Notes under the pieces: model-generated
The model's database searches: none
The model's input: only the letters and a program-made list of their open reading frames with translations
Told to the model about the DNA's origin: nothing
Position numbers and translations under genes: made by a program
Assembly (NCBI RefSeq): GCF_000421105.1
Contig: NZ_ATWF01000001.1
Span: 1,809,407-1,873,406 of the forward strand
DNA: 64,000 nt
Direction: 5' to 3'
Source: Limisalsivibrio acetivorans
Lineage (GTDB): Bacteria > Chrysiogenota > Deferribacteres > Deferribacterales > Geovibrionaceae
In this document: piece by piece, positions 35,845-45,035 of the stretch
Layout: each line of letters starts with the position of its first letter
Numbering within the stretch: position 1 is the first letter of the stretch

Positions 35845-37914
35845 ATGAAAAGCGAAGAGGAAAGAGGAAGAAGACAGCATATTGAGCGGGAGCTTGAATG
35901 CTCCAAAATGGCGGTAAGCCTGCACAGGAGCCTGAACCATGCCCTTGCGGATTCCGCCGATGATCAGGAGCTCCTCTCCATAATCTGCCGCCGTGCTGTG
36001 GAGATCTGCGGCTACAGTATGGTTTGGATGGGATTTCTGCTTGAACTAGACGAAAAGATCATAATCCCCGCCGCCTCCCACGGCGATCATTTCAGCTATC
36101 TGGACAACAACTCTGTACGCCTTGACACCTCAGATCCTTCATCAGGCCCTGCGGCAATATGCGCCTTAAACGAAGAAACAGTTATCGAAAACAGGATAGA
36201 GGACAGTGAGTATCTCAACTGGAGAGATAAGGCCCTCGACAGCGGGTTCGGATCCTTTGCCGCCATACCCATATCAAGCCTCGGTGGAGTATCCGGAGTT
36301 CTCTGCATCTATGCCTCGGAAAAGGACAGATTCGACAGCTTTGAGATGCAGGTACTTGAAGGCCTTATGAGCGATTTGAGTGCATGCCTGGGTGTAATCG
36401 GCGACCGGGAGGAGTGCCGTATACTTGAGCACAAATCGGATATATTCGAACAGAAGTACAACGTCCTTTTCAACAATTCCTCCGATGCGATCTTTGTCCA
36501 CGAATTCACCCATGACCTCAGGAACGGAAGATTCATAGAAGTAAACGATGAAGCATGCGGAAAGCTAGGCTATACAAGGGATGAGCTCATCGGAATGACG
36601 CCGGGTGATCTTGAGTACCCCAGCGGCAAATACGATATAAACAATATAAGAAGCTCACTGCTGAATAACGGTCACTGCTACTTTGAGGCTGTGATGTTCA
36701 CAAAGTCAGGCTCACTCCTGCCGGTGATGGTCGGAGCACACTGTTTCTCCCTCGGAGAGGTGAGCTATATCGTCTCCATAGTAAGGGACATATCCGAACG
36801 TGTCCGCATTCGCAAACAGTTGAACCTCCTTCGCAACGCCATTGAACAGAGCACCGTCTCAGTTGTTATTACAAACAGGGACGGAATGATAGAATATGTG
36901 AACCCGCATTTTGAGCAGACCTCCGGATACACCTATGAGGAAGCGGTGGGTGAGAACCCCAGACTCCTTAAATCGGGAAGGATGGAGGATTCCGTATATC
37001 AGGAGCTCTGGGAAACCATTGCAGAAGGTAATATCTGGAAGGGGGAGCTCTGCAACAAGAGAAAGGACGGAGGGCTTTATTGGGAATCTGCAATTATCTT
37101 CCCAGTTCGGGAGCCCGGCGGAGAGATCGTAAACTACATAAGCGTTAAAGAGGATATCACCGAACGCCGCATTCTTGAGGAGCAGGTGCGCCACTCCCAG
37201 AGGCTTAACCTAATCGGCGAAATGGCGGGGAACTTCGCCCACGACCTAAAGAATATTATTATGGTTATCGGAGGCTTCTCCGCAAGACTCCTGAAAACAG
37301 CCGATGAACATTCAGCAGAATACGAGTATATCACACATATCCAGAAGGCCGTGCAGAAGGCATCGAAGCTTACGAACGGCCTGCTAACCTTCGCCAGAAA
37401 ACAGCCAAACAGGCCGGAGGTTCAGGATATCAATGTTGTGATAAAGGATTATGAGGATCTTCTGGCCAGGATCCTTGATGATAAGATAGAGCTTGAAATG
37501 ATCCTCTGTGATGAGCCTGTCCACGTTTATGCGGACAGCGTGCAGATGGAGCAGGTTCTGATGAACATAGCCTCCAACGCCAAGGACGCCATGCCCGATG
37601 GGGGTAAGCTCCGTGTGGAAACATCACTCCAGCGTGCTGAGGGCTCACCGGTCTGTGCAAGGATTGTGATAAGCGACAACGGCCACGGTATGGACCCGGA
37701 TACTGCAAGACACATATTCGATCCCTTCTACACAACCAAAGAGCCAGGCAAAGGGACCGGTCTTGGTCTCTCCATAGTTTACGGAATCGTCCGTCAGCAT
37801 CGTGGAAATATCTCCTGCGAAAGCGAAAAGGGAAAGGGCACATCTTTTACGATAAATATCCCGCATTACACCACGGACGATGGCAAGGAGTGCTGTTTCG
37901 GTGATGAAGGGTAA
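35845..37914 (+). CDS. Soluble GAF-PAS-PAS sensor histidine kinase
   Basis: 689 residues with no transmembrane segment, so a cytoplasmic sensor. GAF at about 30-190 (AAIPISSLGGVSGVLCIYA), PAS at about 205-325 (YNVLFNNSSDAIFVHE), PAS/PAC at about 330-450 (TVSVVITNRDGMIEYVNPHF), then a dimerisation box with NFAHDLKNIIMVIGG and HATPase motifs (NIASNAKDAMPDGG, GTGLGLSIVYGIV). No fused receiver. Its stop abuts the convergent NimA-like gene. No cognate regulator is adjacent. Confidence 0.9.
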   Translation: MKSEEERGRRQHIERELECSKMAVSLHRSLNHALADSADDQELLSIICRRAVEICGYSMVWMGFLLELDEKIIIPAASHGDHFSYLDNNSVRLDTSDPSSGPAAICALNEETVIENRIEDSEYLNWRDKALDSGFGSFAAIPISSLGGVSGVLCIYASEKDRFDSFEMQVLEGLMSDLSACLGVIGDREECRILEHKSDIFEQKYNVLFNNSSDAIFVHEFTHDLRNGRFIEVNDEACGKLGYTRDELIGMTPGDLEYPSGKYDINNIRSSLLNNGHCYFEAVMFTKSGSLLPVMVGAHCFSLGEVSYIVSIVRDISERVRIRKQLNLLRNAIEQSTVSVVITNRDGMIEYVNPHFEQTSGYTYEEAVGENPRLLKSGRMEDSVYQELWETIAEGNIWKGELCNKRKDGGLYWESAIIFPVREPGGEIVNYISVKEDITERRILEEQVRHSQRLNLIGEMAGNFAHDLKNIIMVIGGFSARLLKTADEHSAEYEYITHIQKAVQKASKLTNGLLTFARKQPNRPEVQDINVVIKDYEDLLARILDDKIELEMILCDEPVHVYADSVQMEQVLMNIASNAKDAMPDGGKLRVETSLQRAEGSPVCARIVISDNGHGMDPDTARHIFDPFYTTKEPGKGTGLGLSIVYGIVRQHRGNISCESEKGKGTSFTINIPHYTTDDGKECCFGDEG

Positions 37915-38376
37915 TCACTTCGGTGAGTACGTCTTCCCTGTGAGTACCTCCGGTACGATCCTTATAACCTCAACAGAATCAACGCTCTCCCTTGGGAAAG
38001 CCTCCTCTTCACCACCGTACTGCTTCATGAGAGCATTCAGCGCATAGACTTTTTCATCAAAGTCATCAAGGAATTCCGCCTTCCCTTCACCATATACAGA
38101 GGTATAAAGACAGGTCCATCTGCACCCTGTGGTTTCGGGGGCTATCCTGTTCTCCGTAATAACCTGGAATGATACCGTGGGGAGTTGTTTGAGGATGTTT
38201 ATTTTCCGTCCCTGCTTTGCAGAATGGAAGAAGATATTCTCGCCGTCGAAGCCGTAGTTTACAGTGAAGATATAAGGGCGGGAACCCTCAACAGCGGCGA
38301 TATGAAGTGTATCACCACCCTTGAGGATCCCGATTATTGTTTCCTGGTCTTTTATCTCTTTGTCAGCCCTTCGCAT
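37915..38376 (-). CDS. Pyridoxamine 5'-phosphate oxidase family protein (NimA-like)
   Basis: 153 residues with a split-barrel flavin-binding fold. GDTLHIAAVEGSRPYIFTVN and ENIFFHSAKQGRKINIL are typical of the NimA/YhbP branch, whose members bind FMN or haem and often reduce nitroaromatics. Its start overlaps the end of the DUF134 gene by 14 bp, so the two are translated from one message. Substrate unknown. Confidence 0.85.
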   Translation of the reverse strand: MRRADKEIKDQETIIGILKGGDTLHIAAVEGSRPYIFTVNYGFDGENIFFHSAKQGRKINILKQLPTVSFQVITENRIAPETTGCRWTCLYTSVYGEGKAEFLDDFDEKVYALNALMKQYGGEEEAFPRESVDSVEVIRIVPEVLTGKTYSPK

Positions 38377-38785
38377 CCACCGTTTCCTGCTCGTTCAGCT
38401 CACAGCTGGAAAGGTTGGAGCATATCTCTGCTCTTTTGCCGATCCCATCGCTATCCATACCCTCTTGTTTGCATTTGGGGCAGTGGAGATGGTCGGAGTA
38501 TTCAACGTTTCCGCCTTCGATAACAAGCTGTTCAGCGTTTACGATGAACCCGGCAACCTTAACCCTGGCTTTCTCAACCAAACGGGAAAACGTCGGGCGG
38601 GAGATGTTCATAAGGATTGCGGCTTCTTCATGGGAAAGACCTTCGTAGTCTGCGAGACGTATCGCTTCAAATTCATCAAGGGTAAGTACTGCTGTTTTGA
38701 GCTTCTTGGATGGAACTCCTCTTGGCTTGAAGTGACAAACTTCAGGTCTGAGGCCAACCGTCCTCGGTTTCAAGGGCCTGGGCAT
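38363..38785 (-). CDS. DUF134 family HTH protein with Cys motif
   Basis: 140 residues. The sigma-like helix-turn-helix (LSHEEAAILMNISRPTFSRLVEKAR) and the segment TLDEFEAIRLADYEGL define DUF134; a CPKC motif follows (HLHCPKCKQ), possibly metal or redox sensing. ATTGGAGGTAATAT gives a strong ribosome site. It is first in a two-gene unit with the NimA-like flavoprotein and may regulate it. A 9-bp inverted repeat lies upstream. Confidence 0.85.
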   Translation of the reverse strand: MPRPLKPRTVGLRPEVCHFKPRGVPSKKLKTAVLTLDEFEAIRLADYEGLSHEEAAILMNISRPTFSRLVEKARVKVAGFIVNAEQLVIEGGNVEYSDHLHCPKCKQEGMDSDGIGKRAEICSNLSSCELNEQETVDAKG

Positions 38786-38820
38786 ATATTACCTCCAATA
38801 AAAAATAAAAAAGTCCTTAC

Positions 38821-38879
38821 TTTATGATACTTCAATATGAGCTATTGTTAAGAAGATTCAACTCTTTTAATATCATAAA
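38821..38879. promoter_or_regulatory. Inverted repeat upstream of the DUF134 gene
   Basis: TTTATGATA (38821-38829) and TATCATAAA (38871-38879) are perfect inverted 9-mers spaced by 41 bp in the AT-rich gap. The minus-strand promoter candidate TTGAAT...TATTGA lies between them. Possible operator pair for autoregulation. Confidence 0.35.
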
Positions 38880-38918
38880 AACAGCAGGGACTCAATAATC
38901 TTATTGAACCAATATGAT

Positions 38919-39680
38919 TTAAATATCTTCTTCCCTTGTGGTGTAGGGCTCGGGGAGATCACACCCCTCCGGCATCTGGAATGGTATGGGGTATCTGATG
39001 CCCGCTTTATGGGTGCTTATAAGACCTTCGGCCACTTCATCGGCCATTTCCCACGGGAAGGCGGTTATCATCTCATGGTCCTGAGCCATGGCGAAACGCC
39101 TATCGCCGAGGCAGGGGATCTCCACTACAGGTTTCTTCTCAAGGATTGTCTCCGCAACACCCCTCGAGCAGACACCTGCATCACCGGATGTTTTGAAAAC
39201 CAGATCCCCCCCTTCTGCGTATAGAAAAGCCTGAACCATGCGCATCGACTGGGCGGTATTCATGTAGATCACAGCACAATCGGGTTCGATACCTTCTATG
39301 GGTCTGGAAAGGGGGAATGTGAGTACACCCTTAGTTCCGGCGGGGAGTCTCGGCATCATCTCCTGCATCTTAACGGCCGCCTCGGGGGTTTTTTGATAAA
39401 CGGAGCAGTTCACCTCACCCTTCATAACCCTTTCCGGAGGCTCTATGAGCCCTGCACAGGCGGAGCCGAGTACACAGAAACTATGTGCAGAAGTGATGTA
39501 GGTAGGCCAGCCGTAGTACCTTGAATAGGCTATCTGCTGGCAGATATTGATTTTCTTGTCTTTAACACGGAGCTTTACACCCTCTATGAGGGATTCATCC
39601 TTTATTATCTTAACCCCGACAGCCATGCTGCCGGGGTTTACGCATTTGTTCAGTGCTTCAAGGAAGCCGCCGCCACCCAT
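38919..39680 (-). CDS. DUF169 family protein
   Basis: 253 residues with the DUF169 pattern: GVKIIKDES, a CQQIAYSRYYG segment, GSACAGLIEPP and DAGVCSRGVAETI. Conserved Cys residues suggest cofactor or metal binding. The family is frequent in anaerobes but has no settled function. Its start touches the stop of the nitroreductase gene (shared base 39680), so it is the last gene of the ybaB-to-DUF169 run. Confidence 0.82.
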   Translation of the reverse strand: MGGGGFLEALNKCVNPGSMAVGVKIIKDESLIEGVKLRVKDKKINICQQIAYSRYYGWPTYITSAHSFCVLGSACAGLIEPPERVMKGEVNCSVYQKTPEAAVKMQEMMPRLPAGTKGVLTFPLSRPIEGIEPDCAVIYMNTAQSMRMVQAFLYAEGGDLVFKTSGDAGVCSRGVAETILEKKPVVEIPCLGDRRFAMAQDHEMITAFPWEMADEVAEGLISTHKAGIRYPIPFQMPEGCDLPEPYTTREEDI

Positions 39681-40303
39681 TATTCGAACCTTGCAAATCT
39701 TTCAGGACTGAAGCGGACATTTCTGGGCAGAAGAGTCTTGCCTGGCTGAAGGGAGCCAACGGCTATGAGCATGGGAACAACATCCTTCTCATCGATGCCG
39801 AAAATCTCCTTCACCTTAGCCTCGTCGAAGCCGTCCATGGGATGGGTATCGAGACCCAGCCCCTTGGCGGCCAGCATAATACTCATGCCGAAGAAGGCGG
39901 CATTCTTAGCGGCGAAGATCCTTCTGCGTTCGCTGTCCGGCTCTCCATAGAAGCTGGAGGCCATCCCTCTGGGGCCGTCCGCACTCTCTTCATCGACGTA
40001 CCCGTTATCGATCATACTCTGGATTATATCCTCAAGGTTCTCCTCCACAGCATCGGCGTTACCCACAACTATGATAACCGCCGAGGCGTCCTCAACCTTC
40101 GGCTGGCCGAAAGCCGCCTCACGAAGGGCCTTTTTCTTTTCATCAGTACGAACAACCACAGCCTCCCAAGGCTGCAGATTGAAGGAGGAGGGTGCAAGGG
40201 CTGCAAGGCTGAGCAGCTCCTCGAGCTTCTCATCGGATATGTGTTTTGTGGAATCGAAATCGTTTATCGAACGTCTTTCTCTGATAGCATTGAGCAGTTC
40301 CAT
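39680..40303 (-). CDS. Nitroreductase family flavoprotein
   Basis: 207 residues. N-terminal IRERRSINDFD and SSFNLQPWEAVVVR are FMN-contacting motifs; the tail holds MLIAVGSLQPGK. Such proteins reduce nitroaromatics, quinones or enones with NAD(P)H. Three bases separate it from larB upstream and it abuts DUF169 downstream. The physiological substrate cannot be read from sequence. Confidence 0.9.
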   Translation of the reverse strand: MELLNAIRERRSINDFDSTKHISDEKLEELLSLAALAPSSFNLQPWEAVVVRTDEKKKALREAAFGQPKVEDASAVIIVVGNADAVEENLEDIIQSMIDNGYVDEESADGPRGMASSFYGEPDSERRRIFAAKNAAFFGMSIMLAAKGLGLDTHPMDGFDEAKVKEIFGIDEKDVVPMLIAVGSLQPGKTLLPRNVRFSPERFARFE

Positions 40304-40306
40304 GAA

Positions 40307-41044
40307 TTACCTCCCGTTGAGGATACGAAAGGCGGCCACAGCCGCACCGTACCCGTTGTCTATATTAACAACCGTAACCCCCGGGGCGCAACTGGAGAGC
40401 ATTCCAAGAAGTGCAGTGAAACCGCCTTTGGAAACTCCGTATCCCACCGAAGAGGGCACGGCAATCACAGGCTGGGGAAAACTGCCCCCTACAACCGAGG
40501 GGAGAGCCCCTTCCATACCGGCTACCACGATAATAACATCTTTAGCTCGGATTTGCTCCGCTCTGTTCACAAAACGGTGGAGACCGGCAACACCTATATC
40601 ACTGTAAATTTCATGCTCTATGCCGAGAATTTCAAGGGTTTCTGCCGCCTCAAGGGCGACCTTCATGTCGGAGGTTCCTGCGGTTATAACGGCGGCTGTC
40701 CCGTTGAGCTTTACGGGTTCCTTTTTCATATACCGCATGGTTCCCGCCAAAGGATTGTATTCAAACTGAGGGTATATCCCTGAAAGGTATGCGTACTTTT
40801 GATCATCCAGGCCGGTGCAGAAGAAGTTCAGCTCGTTGGATAAATATTCGCCGGCGATCTGTTCGATCTGCTCCTTGGTTTTGCCTCTGCCGAAGATAAC
40901 CTCGTCAAATCCGAGGCGCAGGCCTCTGCCCATATCTCCGTTGAAGCCGTCCCAGCTCATGGAAAGCTTTCCAGCGGCGTCATCCGGCTTTAGTTCACCC
41001 TTTGACACAGCCTCCAGCAGTTCAAGCAATTCATCCCTGTTCAC
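40307..41044 (-). CDS. larB: LarB, nickel-pincer cofactor synthesis carboxylase/hydrolase
   Basis: 245 residues. LarB carboxylates nicotinic acid adenine dinucleotide and releases AMP in synthesis of the NPN cofactor. The N-terminal helix (LLEAVSKGELKPDDA), FDEVIFGRGKTKEQI and the AIR-carboxylase-like core (VITAGTSDMKVALEA, VVAGMEGALPSVVGG, PSSVGYG) are clear. larC and larE are not nearby. Its start overlaps the end of rlmE by 14 bp. Confidence 0.92.
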   Translation of the reverse strand: MNRDELLELLEAVSKGELKPDDAAGKLSMSWDGFNGDMGRGLRLGFDEVIFGRGKTKEQIEQIAGEYLSNELNFFCTGLDDQKYAYLSGIYPQFEYNPLAGTMRYMKKEPVKLNGTAAVITAGTSDMKVALEAAETLEILGIEHEIYSDIGVAGLHRFVNRAEQIRAKDVIIVVAGMEGALPSVVGGSFPQPVIAVPSSVGYGVSKGGFTALLGMLSSCAPGVTVVNIDNGYGAAVAAFRILNGR

Positions 41045-41624
41045 CTTTGTACCCCCTGCATATTACATATATCTCAAAGGAGTTCTTTCTGGTTGCATCG
41101 GGTTTAACCACCTTAACCATATCAAAATCCTTCCTGAGACCTTTGAGGACCATATCCTTATCCTCCCCCTCAAAAAGTTTGAAGAGGAATGTTCCCTTCT
41201 TCTTTAATACCTTACGGGTGAGTTCAGCTATCTTCTGCACAAGTTCCACGCTGTTCACATGGTCCAGCAGTTTCTGCCCCGAGGTGTTCGGAGCGGCATC
41301 GGAGACTACAAGATCGTATTTGTCGGAGATCTCGAGAATCCTTTCCACGGTTTCATCCTCGGTTATATCGCCGTGGATAAAGTGGAAAGCGGGGTGGTTG
41401 AGGCTGTCCATCTCGAGTATGTCCACACCGACAACAACGCCGTTCTTCACTCTCTCCAGAAGCACCTGGCTCCATCCGCCGGGTGCACACCCCGCATCCA
41501 GAACCCTGCTGTTCTGATGGTACAGATTGTACTTTTTATCGATCTCTTTCAGCTTGTATGCAGCACGGGACTTATACCCCTCCTGCTTCGCTTTTTTATA
41601 GTATGGATCCTTTCTATCGTACAT
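41031..41624 (-). CDS. rlmE: 23S rRNA 2'-O-ribose U2552 methyltransferase
   Basis: 197 residues. SAM-binding Rossmann core with VLDAGCAPGGWSQVL. The K-D-K-E tetrad is represented by the YKLKEIDKKY, DLVVSDAAP, LFKLFEGED and SFEIYVICRG regions. It methylates U2552 in the ribosomal A loop late in 50S assembly. It sits one base after rng and overlaps larB, so it is central to a minus-strand operon. Confidence 0.94.
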   Translation of the reverse strand: MYDRKDPYYKKAKQEGYKSRAAYKLKEIDKKYNLYHQNSRVLDAGCAPGGWSQVLLERVKNGVVVGVDILEMDSLNHPAFHFIHGDITEDETVERILEISDKYDLVVSDAAPNTSGQKLLDHVNSVELVQKIAELTRKVLKKKGTFLFKLFEGEDKDMVLKGLRKDFDMVKVVKPDATRKNSFEIYVICRGYKGEQG

Positions 41625-41625
41625 A

Positions 41626-43167
41626 TTATCTCTTCTTAATGGATGTTACATCGTAGTGTTCTATATGATACTCGTCGTTGGGCCTTATCTCTATGGTTAC
41701 GTTGAGCATAAGCTCTATCTCATCAAGGCTTTCCTTCTCATCGTTCAGCACGAGGTCCACCACATCCGGATGCGCCTCCACCAGTATCTTGCTGTTTGAG
41801 TTAAAGAAGGGGGCGACCCTGCGTATCTCCCTGAGTATATCATAACAGACGGTGAGCTTCGACTTAACGATACCCCTCCCTTCACAGTAGGGGCAGGGCT
41901 CGCTGAGTATGCGTGTGAGGCTCTCCTGTACACGCTTCCTCGTTATCTCCACAAGCCCGAGGGGGGATATGTTCACCACAGAGCATTTCGCCCTGTCGTT
42001 CTTAAGCTCGGACTCGAGTGATATGAGAACCTTCTCCTTGTTCTCCTCACGGCTCATATCGATGAAATCGACGATGATAATCCCGCCTATATTCCGCAGC
42101 CGCAGCTGCCATGCTATTTCCTTGGCCGCTTCAAGGTTTGTTTTGAGAATGGTCTCCTCGAAGTTGCGCTTGCCCACGTATCTGCCAGTGTTCACATCGA
42201 TAACCGTGAGCGCTTCCGCCTGATCGATAACAATGTAACCACCGGATTTAAGCCATACCTTTTTATCCAGCAGACGGTTTATCTCTATCTCAATGTTGTA
42301 GTGGTCAAAGATGGGGAGCTCGTTCTCATACAATGAGACATCCACCCGCAGGTCGGGCATATACTCCCTGAGGAAGGTCTTCATCTTAAGATAGTCGGAC
42401 TTGTTGTCTATGATGATGCGGCTGACGCTTTCGTTCACCACATCCCGCAGTGTGCGGAAGATGAGGTCGTGATCCTCATAGATGAGTGAAGGGGCCTTAA
42501 CCCTGTTCATACGCTCACGTATCTTCCCCCAGAAGCGAAGGAGATAGTCGAGATCCGCATGGATCTCCTCCTCATCACGATCCGCAGAGACGGTTCTGGC
42601 TATAAGACCCATACCCTCCGGTTTTATCTCTTTGAGGATCTTCCGCAGACGCTCACGCTCGCCCTCACCCTCGATCTTGCGGGATACACCCACATGCTCA
42701 TAGCCGGGCATAAGCACGATATAGCGTCCGGGTACGGTGAGATGGGTAGTGAGCCTTGCGCCCTTCTGTCCGATGGCCTCTTTGGCCACCTGAACGATGA
42801 TCTCCTGCCCCTCTGTGAGGAGTTCCTGTATCGGGGGAAGGTCTCCGGCGGGTGGGCGGTGCTGGTCGATATCAATATCCGCCTCGTCCTCTATGCTTCC
42901 ATCTACGCTCTTCTCAAGGAAGCTTACCCTCTCGCCGTTTTCCACATAAACATCCGCCACGGGGAGGAATGCGGCCTTATGCAGGCCGATATCCACAAAG
43001 GCGGACTGGATGCCGGGGAGAACCTTGACGATCTTCCCCTTATATATATTTCCTGCTACGTTTTTGCTGTGTTCCCTTTCGATAAAGAGTTCCGAGGTGT
43101 TGCCGTTCTCCTGAACAGCAACACGGCACTCGTTCACCGTTGAATTTATAATAATCTCTTTGGACAC
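41626..43167 (-). CDS. rng: Ribonuclease G
   Basis: 513 residues, the length of RNase G without the RNase E scaffold. S1-like RNA-binding region (GNIYKGKIVKVLPGIQSAFV), DNase I-like catalytic region with magnesium Asp residues in LTVIDVNTGR and IIIVDFIDM, and zinc-link CPYCEGRG. It processes rRNA and starts decay of mRNAs at single-stranded AU-rich sites. GTG start with AAGGTG upstream. Second half of an operon after recR. Confidence 0.94.
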   Translation of the reverse strand: MSKEIIINSTVNECRVAVQENGNTSELFIEREHSKNVAGNIYKGKIVKVLPGIQSAFVDIGLHKAAFLPVADVYVENGERVSFLEKSVDGSIEDEADIDIDQHRPPAGDLPPIQELLTEGQEIIVQVAKEAIGQKGARLTTHLTVPGRYIVLMPGYEHVGVSRKIEGEGERERLRKILKEIKPEGMGLIARTVSADRDEEEIHADLDYLLRFWGKIRERMNRVKAPSLIYEDHDLIFRTLRDVVNESVSRIIIDNKSDYLKMKTFLREYMPDLRVDVSLYENELPIFDHYNIEIEINRLLDKKVWLKSGGYIVIDQAEALTVIDVNTGRYVGKRNFEETILKTNLEAAKEIAWQLRLRNIGGIIIVDFIDMSREENKEKVLISLESELKNDRAKCSVVNISPLGLVEITRKRVQESLTRILSEPCPYCEGRGIVKSKLTVCYDILREIRRVAPFFNSNSKILVEAHPDVVDLVLNDEKESLDEIELMLNVTIEIRPNDEYHIEHYDVTSIKKR

Positions 43168-43186
43168 TTCTTCACCTTTATAAAGA

Positions 43187-43786
43187 TTAGATTCGTGTCC
43201 TGCCTTCCAATGCTTTCAATAGGGTTATCTCATCGGTATATTCCAGATGGGAGCCTATGGGTACGCCGCTTGCGATCTTGGTTACGGATATATCGGGATA
43301 GTTCTGCAGCTGGCGTGAGATATAAACAGCCGTTGTTTCCCCCTCTACATCGGGGTTAAGAGCGATAATCACCTCTTCGATTTCGCCCGAGGCTCCCTTT
43401 TTAAGCAGATCCGCAATGTTCAGCTCATCGGGTCCTATGCCGTCCAGAGGAGAGATCTTTCCCCCCAGAACATGGTAAAGGCCTGTGAATGAGCCCGTTG
43501 CCTCAAGGATAAATATATCCCTCGGCTCCTCTACAACGCAGATCTTGGACTTGTCCCTGTATGGATCACTGCATATGGAACAGAGCTCACCCTCTGAAAT
43601 ACCGCCGCAAAGCTTGCAGAAGACGGTTTTTTCCTTAAGGGTGGTTATGCTTTCAGCGAGACGCTTAACATCCTCGTCCTTCATCTTGAGGATATGCAGT
43701 GCCAGTCGCCCGGCGGTTTTCTTTCCTATACCGGGCAGACGGGAAAGCTCATGAAGACAGTTCTCGAATATTCTGTTTCGTATCAT
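43187..43786 (-). CDS. recR: Recombination mediator RecR
   Basis: 199 residues. Helix-hairpin-helix (LSRLPGIGKKTAGRLALHIL), four-Cys zinc finger (CKLCGG and CSICSD), TOPRIM domain (ICVVEEPRDIFILEATG) and the Walker-like C-terminus. It acts with RecF and RecO to load RecA at gaps. It follows ybaB by 25 bp, the common pairing; dnaX, usually upstream, is absent. Confidence 0.96.
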   Translation of the reverse strand: MIRNRIFENCLHELSRLPGIGKKTAGRLALHILKMKDEDVKRLAESITTLKEKTVFCKLCGGISEGELCSICSDPYRDKSKICVVEEPRDIFILEATGSFTGLYHVLGGKISPLDGIGPDELNIADLLKKGASGEIEEVIIALNPDVEGETTAVYISRQLQNYPDISVTKIASGVPIGSHLEYTDEITLLKALEGRTRI

Positions 43787-43811
43787 AAAGCCCTTTTAAG
43801 AGCCGGGCTTT

Positions 43812-44120
<309 letters not shown>

Positions 44121-44347
44121 GTCGGTATTCTCCTTATATCTTTAATTATTCTTTTATGGTTATTCTGGCTGATAATTATTCTTAGAACTAATTATTATAC
44201 AAGCTGAGCGATTTAAATAAAGAGTTTTCTTTTTGACATAAAATTGTGCATATGTGACAAAAATAAATGTAACTATAAACATATGTCAAAGAAGGATATA
44301 CTCATAATCTCATTATAAATGTGAATGTCATTTTCTATTAGTGTATG

Positions 44348-44406
44348 TATAATGGGCTGAGGTTTAGGATCTTGAGCCATGGAACCGTCGAAAAATCGGC
44401 TCCATG
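44348..44406 (+). promoter_or_regulatory. -10 box and leader hairpin of the small lipoprotein gene
   Basis: TATAAT at 44348-44353 is followed by a hairpin: CATGGA (44378-44383) with TCCATG (44401-44406) and CCG (44385-44387) with CGG (44397-44399). The hairpin ends about 25 nt before the chosen ATG. No good -35 box was found. Confidence 0.4.
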
Positions 44407-44430
44407 AGAAGTCACCGGAGGAAAGCGGAG

Positions 44431-44949
44431 ATGAGATCTGCACTACACTTTTTTCTGATCATTGTTATGTTTGCCATTATATCTGCATGCGCAGCGGAGG
44501 AATCTGAGTACAGCTCACCATTCGACAAGCCCCCCAACGAGAACAGCGAACCCGATGTCCGCTCACTTTCCTATGCAGACTTCGAAACTTACAATGGCTT
44601 TTACACCCTTGAGGAATACAGGCTCGACTCCTTCGAAGGTGAGTACATCTGCGACGAGGGGGATATGTGTTTCGGTGAGATGAGCATCGATACGGATAAC
44701 GACCAATCCTCTGTTAAGTACCAGGTGGGGGCACTGTTGCGGCTGAAGAGATACGAATCTATTGATCCGGACAGCTTCTTAATGGACGCCCAGAACTGCA
44801 CAAACAATTACCACGAAATTATAGATGAACATTTCATGACGTTGAGTTATGAAAATTGTATTACCGGAGCCAATGTTCCCTATGATTTTACACTGGTTTT
44901 TCAAAAGATATCCAACACGCCGAGGCTTATCAATGCGGAGAATTACTGA
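44431..44949 (+). CDS. Small lipoprotein of unknown function
   Basis: 172 residues from the ATG at 44431, which has GGAGG nine bases upstream; an ATG at 44404 sits inside the leader hairpin. Lipoprotein signal with lipobox IISAC. The mature part is acidic (EYSSPFDKPPNENSEPD), contains several Cys (YICDEGDMCFG, AQNCTNNYH, ENCITG) that could pair as disulphides, and has no family that I recognise. Confidence 0.65.
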   Translation: MRSALHFFLIIVMFAIISACAAEESEYSSPFDKPPNENSEPDVRSLSYADFETYNGFYTLEEYRLDSFEGEYICDEGDMCFGEMSIDTDNDQSSVKYQVGALLRLKRYESIDPDSFLMDAQNCTNNYHEIIDEHFMTLSYENCITGANVPYDFTLVFQKISNTPRLINAENY

Positions 44950-44950
44950 G

Positions 44951-45014
44951 ATTTATTAACTGCCTGCTGAACCGCATGGACAGGAACCAAGTGCGGCGCT
45001 GTGAAGTAATAAAT
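44951..45014. repeat. Long inverted repeat between convergent genes
   Basis: ATTTATTA (44951-44958) pairs with TAATAAAT (45007-45014), and inside it CCGCA (44972-44976) pairs with TGCGG (44992-44996). It separates the lipoprotein gene from the convergent tetR gene and could serve as a shared 3' structure, though it lacks a standard GC stem plus T-run. Confidence 0.4.
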
Positions 45015-45035
45015 ATCTGGGGATGGGGCTTTTAC

